DNA from: Glossina fuscipes
Lineage: Eukaryota > Arthropoda > Insecta > Diptera > Glossinidae
NCBI RefSeq assembly: GCF_014805625.2
Contig: NW_023998464.1
Location: 2,817,622 to 2,881,621, forward strand
DNA: 64,000 nucleotides
Direction: 5' to 3'
Shown here: in pieces, positions 61,750 to 64,000 of the stretch
Layout of the letters: each line of letters starts with the position of its first letter
Numbering within the stretch: the stretch's first letter is position 1
Made by a program: the position numbers and the translations under genes
The notes under the pieces: generated by a model
Told to the model about the DNA's origin: nothing
What the model saw: the letters and a program-made list of their open reading frames with translations, nothing else
Database searches by the model: none

Positions 61750-62243
61750 GGAAAAGTTGGATCTTCAAATATACATTGGAAGAAAAGTTAAAGTGAAAAT
61801 TGCAGAAGGAAATTTACAATACCATTATCAACACTACTCTTCCATTATCCCCCAATTAATTCCATCTTTGTATCCAACAAACGTTGAGAAAACCAAGATC
61901 CAAACATTGTTGAGAATTCGCCTTGGTCATAATATCGCAACTCACCAATGGATCCTGAAGAAGTCTTCTTCCCCAATCCGCTGTTGTGGACAAACTCTTA
62001 CTATAAAGCACATTCTCTGCGACTGCCTTAAGTTTTCCTTGGCTAGATGTATTGCATTTGAATAGATTAACCCTATGGACATTTTACAATCAGCTACAGA
62101 ACAGAATATCAATACAATGTATTACTTTATCAAAATTGCTAGGCTCAATATTTAATGTACTTTTATAAATTAGAGCCGATAGCACTAGCAAGTGCTCGAT
62201 GTATTTTTTTTTTGTCTAAGAATTTATTTCATTAGCCTAAAAT

Positions 62244-62276
<33 letters not shown>
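61750..62276 (+). mobile_element. I-like non-LTR retrotransposon 3' end (copy R2)
   Basis: A 5'-truncated copy of the R1 family. Homology begins abruptly at 61750 ('ggaaaagttggatcttcaaa'), inside the RNase H/C-terminal region. The ORF reads YIGRKVKVKIAEGNLQYHY and ends with SSPIRCCGQTLTIKHILCDC, stopping at 62065. The 3' UTR ('ttaaccctatggacatttta' and 'attagagccgatagc') is nearly the same as in R1. The element ends in (TAA)n at 62244-62276. No target-site duplication is evident. This C-terminal segment carries no stop, so it looks younger than R1 or R3, though it cannot move by itself. Confidence 0.85.
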
Positions 62277-62288
62277 TTTTAATTATCC

Positions 62289-62372
62289 GCCTGAGTGACC
62301 GAGTGGGCAAACGATCTCGACTAACAATGGTTCAATGGGCGTAGGTTCGAATCTCAGGTGCGGTAGATTTCT
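62289..62372 (+). repeat. tRNA-like sequence, SINE head (S1)
   Basis: TGACCGAGTGGG (62296-62307) matches 11 of 12 A-box positions. GGTTCGAATCT (62344-62354) matches 10 of 11 B-box positions. The spacing is tRNA-like for a Leu/Ser-type tRNA with a longer variable arm. The ends CCGCCTG and CAGGTGCGG pair only imperfectly, so it is not a standard tRNA gene. The sequence after the B-box recurs at 16818, 22015 (minus) and, more diverged, 24820 and 10530 (minus). This supports a dispersed tRNA-derived SINE. It starts about ten bases after the (TAA)n tail of the I-like copy. Confidence 0.55.
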
Positions 62373-63854
62373 CAATAAAGCTGTTAGTCTCAAGTGCTAG
62401 TGCTTTAAGACATTAGGCATGGAATTTATTTCTTTGACTAAATTAAGTTTGAGTTTTCAACCCGCGAACAGCAAATCGATAAAAGCGACTCTTATCTACT
62501 CGCGAGGTACATGCGTTTATGTACGAATTTCAACCTTGTTATAAATATCTAACTATGCTGAATGCCATAACAATTCTGCCTGACGAACGTTCATGCAGGA
62601 GTAACGTAGTCTCTTAGAAAACTCAGCGAAACGTTTTTCGCATTCTTGGAGCGCCTTATGCACTAGAAGTTTGCTTTATTTGTATAGGTTAATACAAGTT
62701 CTGATAACTTAACAGTTTAATAGCTTCCTACTACTACTACTTTTTCCGGACACCTTCCCTTTAACAATAAACAATTTTACAGAGCAACGAACGTAAAAGT
62801 GAAATAACAAGTGTGGATAAATAATAAGGATTCTTTCAACACTGCGTAGTTGAAGCAATAGTACAATATTTCCGTCTCATCACTAAAAATGTACAAAGCT
62901 CGATGACAGCTGTGCTGGGGCACATGTACAGGTTTATCGAATAATCAGCGGAGTAAACCTTACTGCGCGTGCCTTACACCTACATTTATTTGGAGTTTTG
63001 CTAATTGATGCAAATAATTATTGACCATACAAAACTTTTGCAATATCAATCGGCGACCACAGTAAATAGACAAAATAGGAAGAGTCGAAACAAATTGATT
63101 CGAACTTCTTAATATATAAACGTAGAACTTCGGCCGATTATCTACAGTATGCCGGTACCATCATAAAAGTATTAATTTAAATCAAATGTGGCAGATGGAG
63201 CAGTCCTAAAGAACATAGCCGTTTGTCAGTCAAACCTCTTCGGCATGCATTTCCAGCACCTAACCAATACGTGTATTTCGTATCCGGAAACTTCTTAACT
63301 TTTGCCTACCGCATGTAATTCCAATGACAGTTATATCGAGGTTGATAATTCAAAAATGGGGCGAAATTTGAACACACATTTATTTTGAGAAGATCTTGCG
63401 CTAGTCACATAGTCCGATGAATTCTTTTTTGACTCGTTAGCGATTTCATGATGCATTCGCGGTCCCTTTTGAAAAAAAATTGATCCAAAAATATCGGGAT
63501 ATCATAGTTGTTGCAATTTTTTATAATGATAGAGTCCGGCCAGCTTCGAGACATATCAGAATTAAATTATTTCAGCCTATTGTTGCACGAAAGCCGAACA
63601 TCATATTGTGGTTTTATTTCATTAATTCATTTATAAATACACACTTCATTTCCAAATATCTTGTAATTTCTGTGTAAGAGATAAGAAATTTGCGCGGAAC
63701 TCAAATAGCGAACTTGTTAGCAAACGCAGGACATAAGAATGACTTGCAGTTGTTGTGTGGAATAATTCTCCGCGACATCGCTTTATCATATTCGTCATCG
63801 TTATGGTTTTGGTTTGAAATTATCAATTTCGTGAAATCGACCAAAATGTTTAGC
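62373..63854. other. Non-coding stretch
   Basis: No gene recognised. 62470-62515 ('atcgataaaagcgactctta') resembles sequence near S4 and may be the 3' body of the SINE or a second fragment. Confidence 0.4.
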
Positions 63855-64000
63855 AGCTCCTTTTTATACCCTACATCATGTGTAGTAAAAGGACGTATAA
63901 AGTTTGGGCGAACGTGGGGGATACCCAGAAGGACTTGATACAGACTCATCATTAATTATTACACCGACTTGTTCAGAATCGCTCTCGGAATCAATCTAAT
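63855..64000 (+). repeat. Dispersed repeat D1, copy 3 (runs off the window)
   Basis: Starts with 'tttataccctacatcatgtg' and carries 'gggatacccagaaggacttg' and 'cagaatcgctctcggaatca', collinear with D1 at 3545. It continues past the end of the window. Confidence 0.6.

Noticed and set aside
62289..62372. Functional tRNA-Leu/Ser gene
   Set aside because: The boxes and spacing fit, but the acceptor and T stems pair poorly and related fragments are dispersed, so a SINE head is more likely.
1..64000. CRISPR arrays, operons, ribosome binding sites, rRNA genes
   Set aside because: No regularly spaced repeats, no prokaryotic gene organisation and no rRNA-like blocks were seen. The sequence is eukaryotic in character.

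Overview
The window looks like repeat-rich, AT-rich nuclear DNA from an insect, most likely a brachyceran fly and possibly a tephritid fruit fly. The lineage is an inference. It rests on the mix of mariner, Jockey-like and I-like retroelement remnants, dense AT/CT/GT microsatellites, CAA/CAG-rich UTR-like stretches, and a decayed copy of the chromatin gene Acf (ACF1). I found no intact protein-coding gene with a convincing start, conserved domain and stop. The sequence is best read as intergenic or intronic DNA filled with dead elements.

Layout. 1-10 kb: unique AT-rich DNA, a mariner remnant (2345-2815, minus) and a Jockey-like retroelement with endonuclease and reverse-transcriptase remnants (4240-5420, minus). 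10-30 kb: mostly unclassified, with dispersed repeats (14.5, 15.7, 28.0 and 28.4 kb), tRNA-like SINE fragments (10.5, 16.8, 22.0 and 24.8 kb), a plus-strand mariner C-terminus (24.57 kb) and a possible retroelement C-terminus (29.2 kb). 30-32.2 kb: an I-like retroelement fragment with an RNase H domain and a (TAA)n tail, between two direct copies of another repeat, followed by a second mariner fragment. 37.4-39.5 kb (minus): pieces of an Acf-type gene in the correct order (WAC, DDT, WHIM-like, WAKZ-like), broken by stops and frameshifts. 41.5-43.3 kb (minus): a second Jockey-like ORF2 remnant. 43.3-47 kb: CAA/CAG-rich, UTR-like DNA with the longest ORF of the window (273 codons, unrecognised). 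47.7 kb: a GC-rich, gag-like ORF fragment. 48.3-49.1 kb: a third mariner lineage. 50.67-50.74 kb: a cluster of palindromes. 54.9-55.3 kb: an I-like RNase H remnant on the minus strand. 55.95-56.17 kb: a 108-bp tandem duplication. 59.4 kb: an unidentified coding-like segment. 61.75-62.28 kb: a second I-like 3' end with a (TAA)n tail, abutting a tRNA-like sequence.

The genes do not form a pathway: the window records successive element insertions and one gene-copy event. The observations best worth a second look are the Acf pseudogene, the I-like copies with their flanking structures, the tRNA-like SINE family, the 108-bp repeat, the palindrome cluster and the unrecognised ORFs. I saw no new biological system that the sequence would support.
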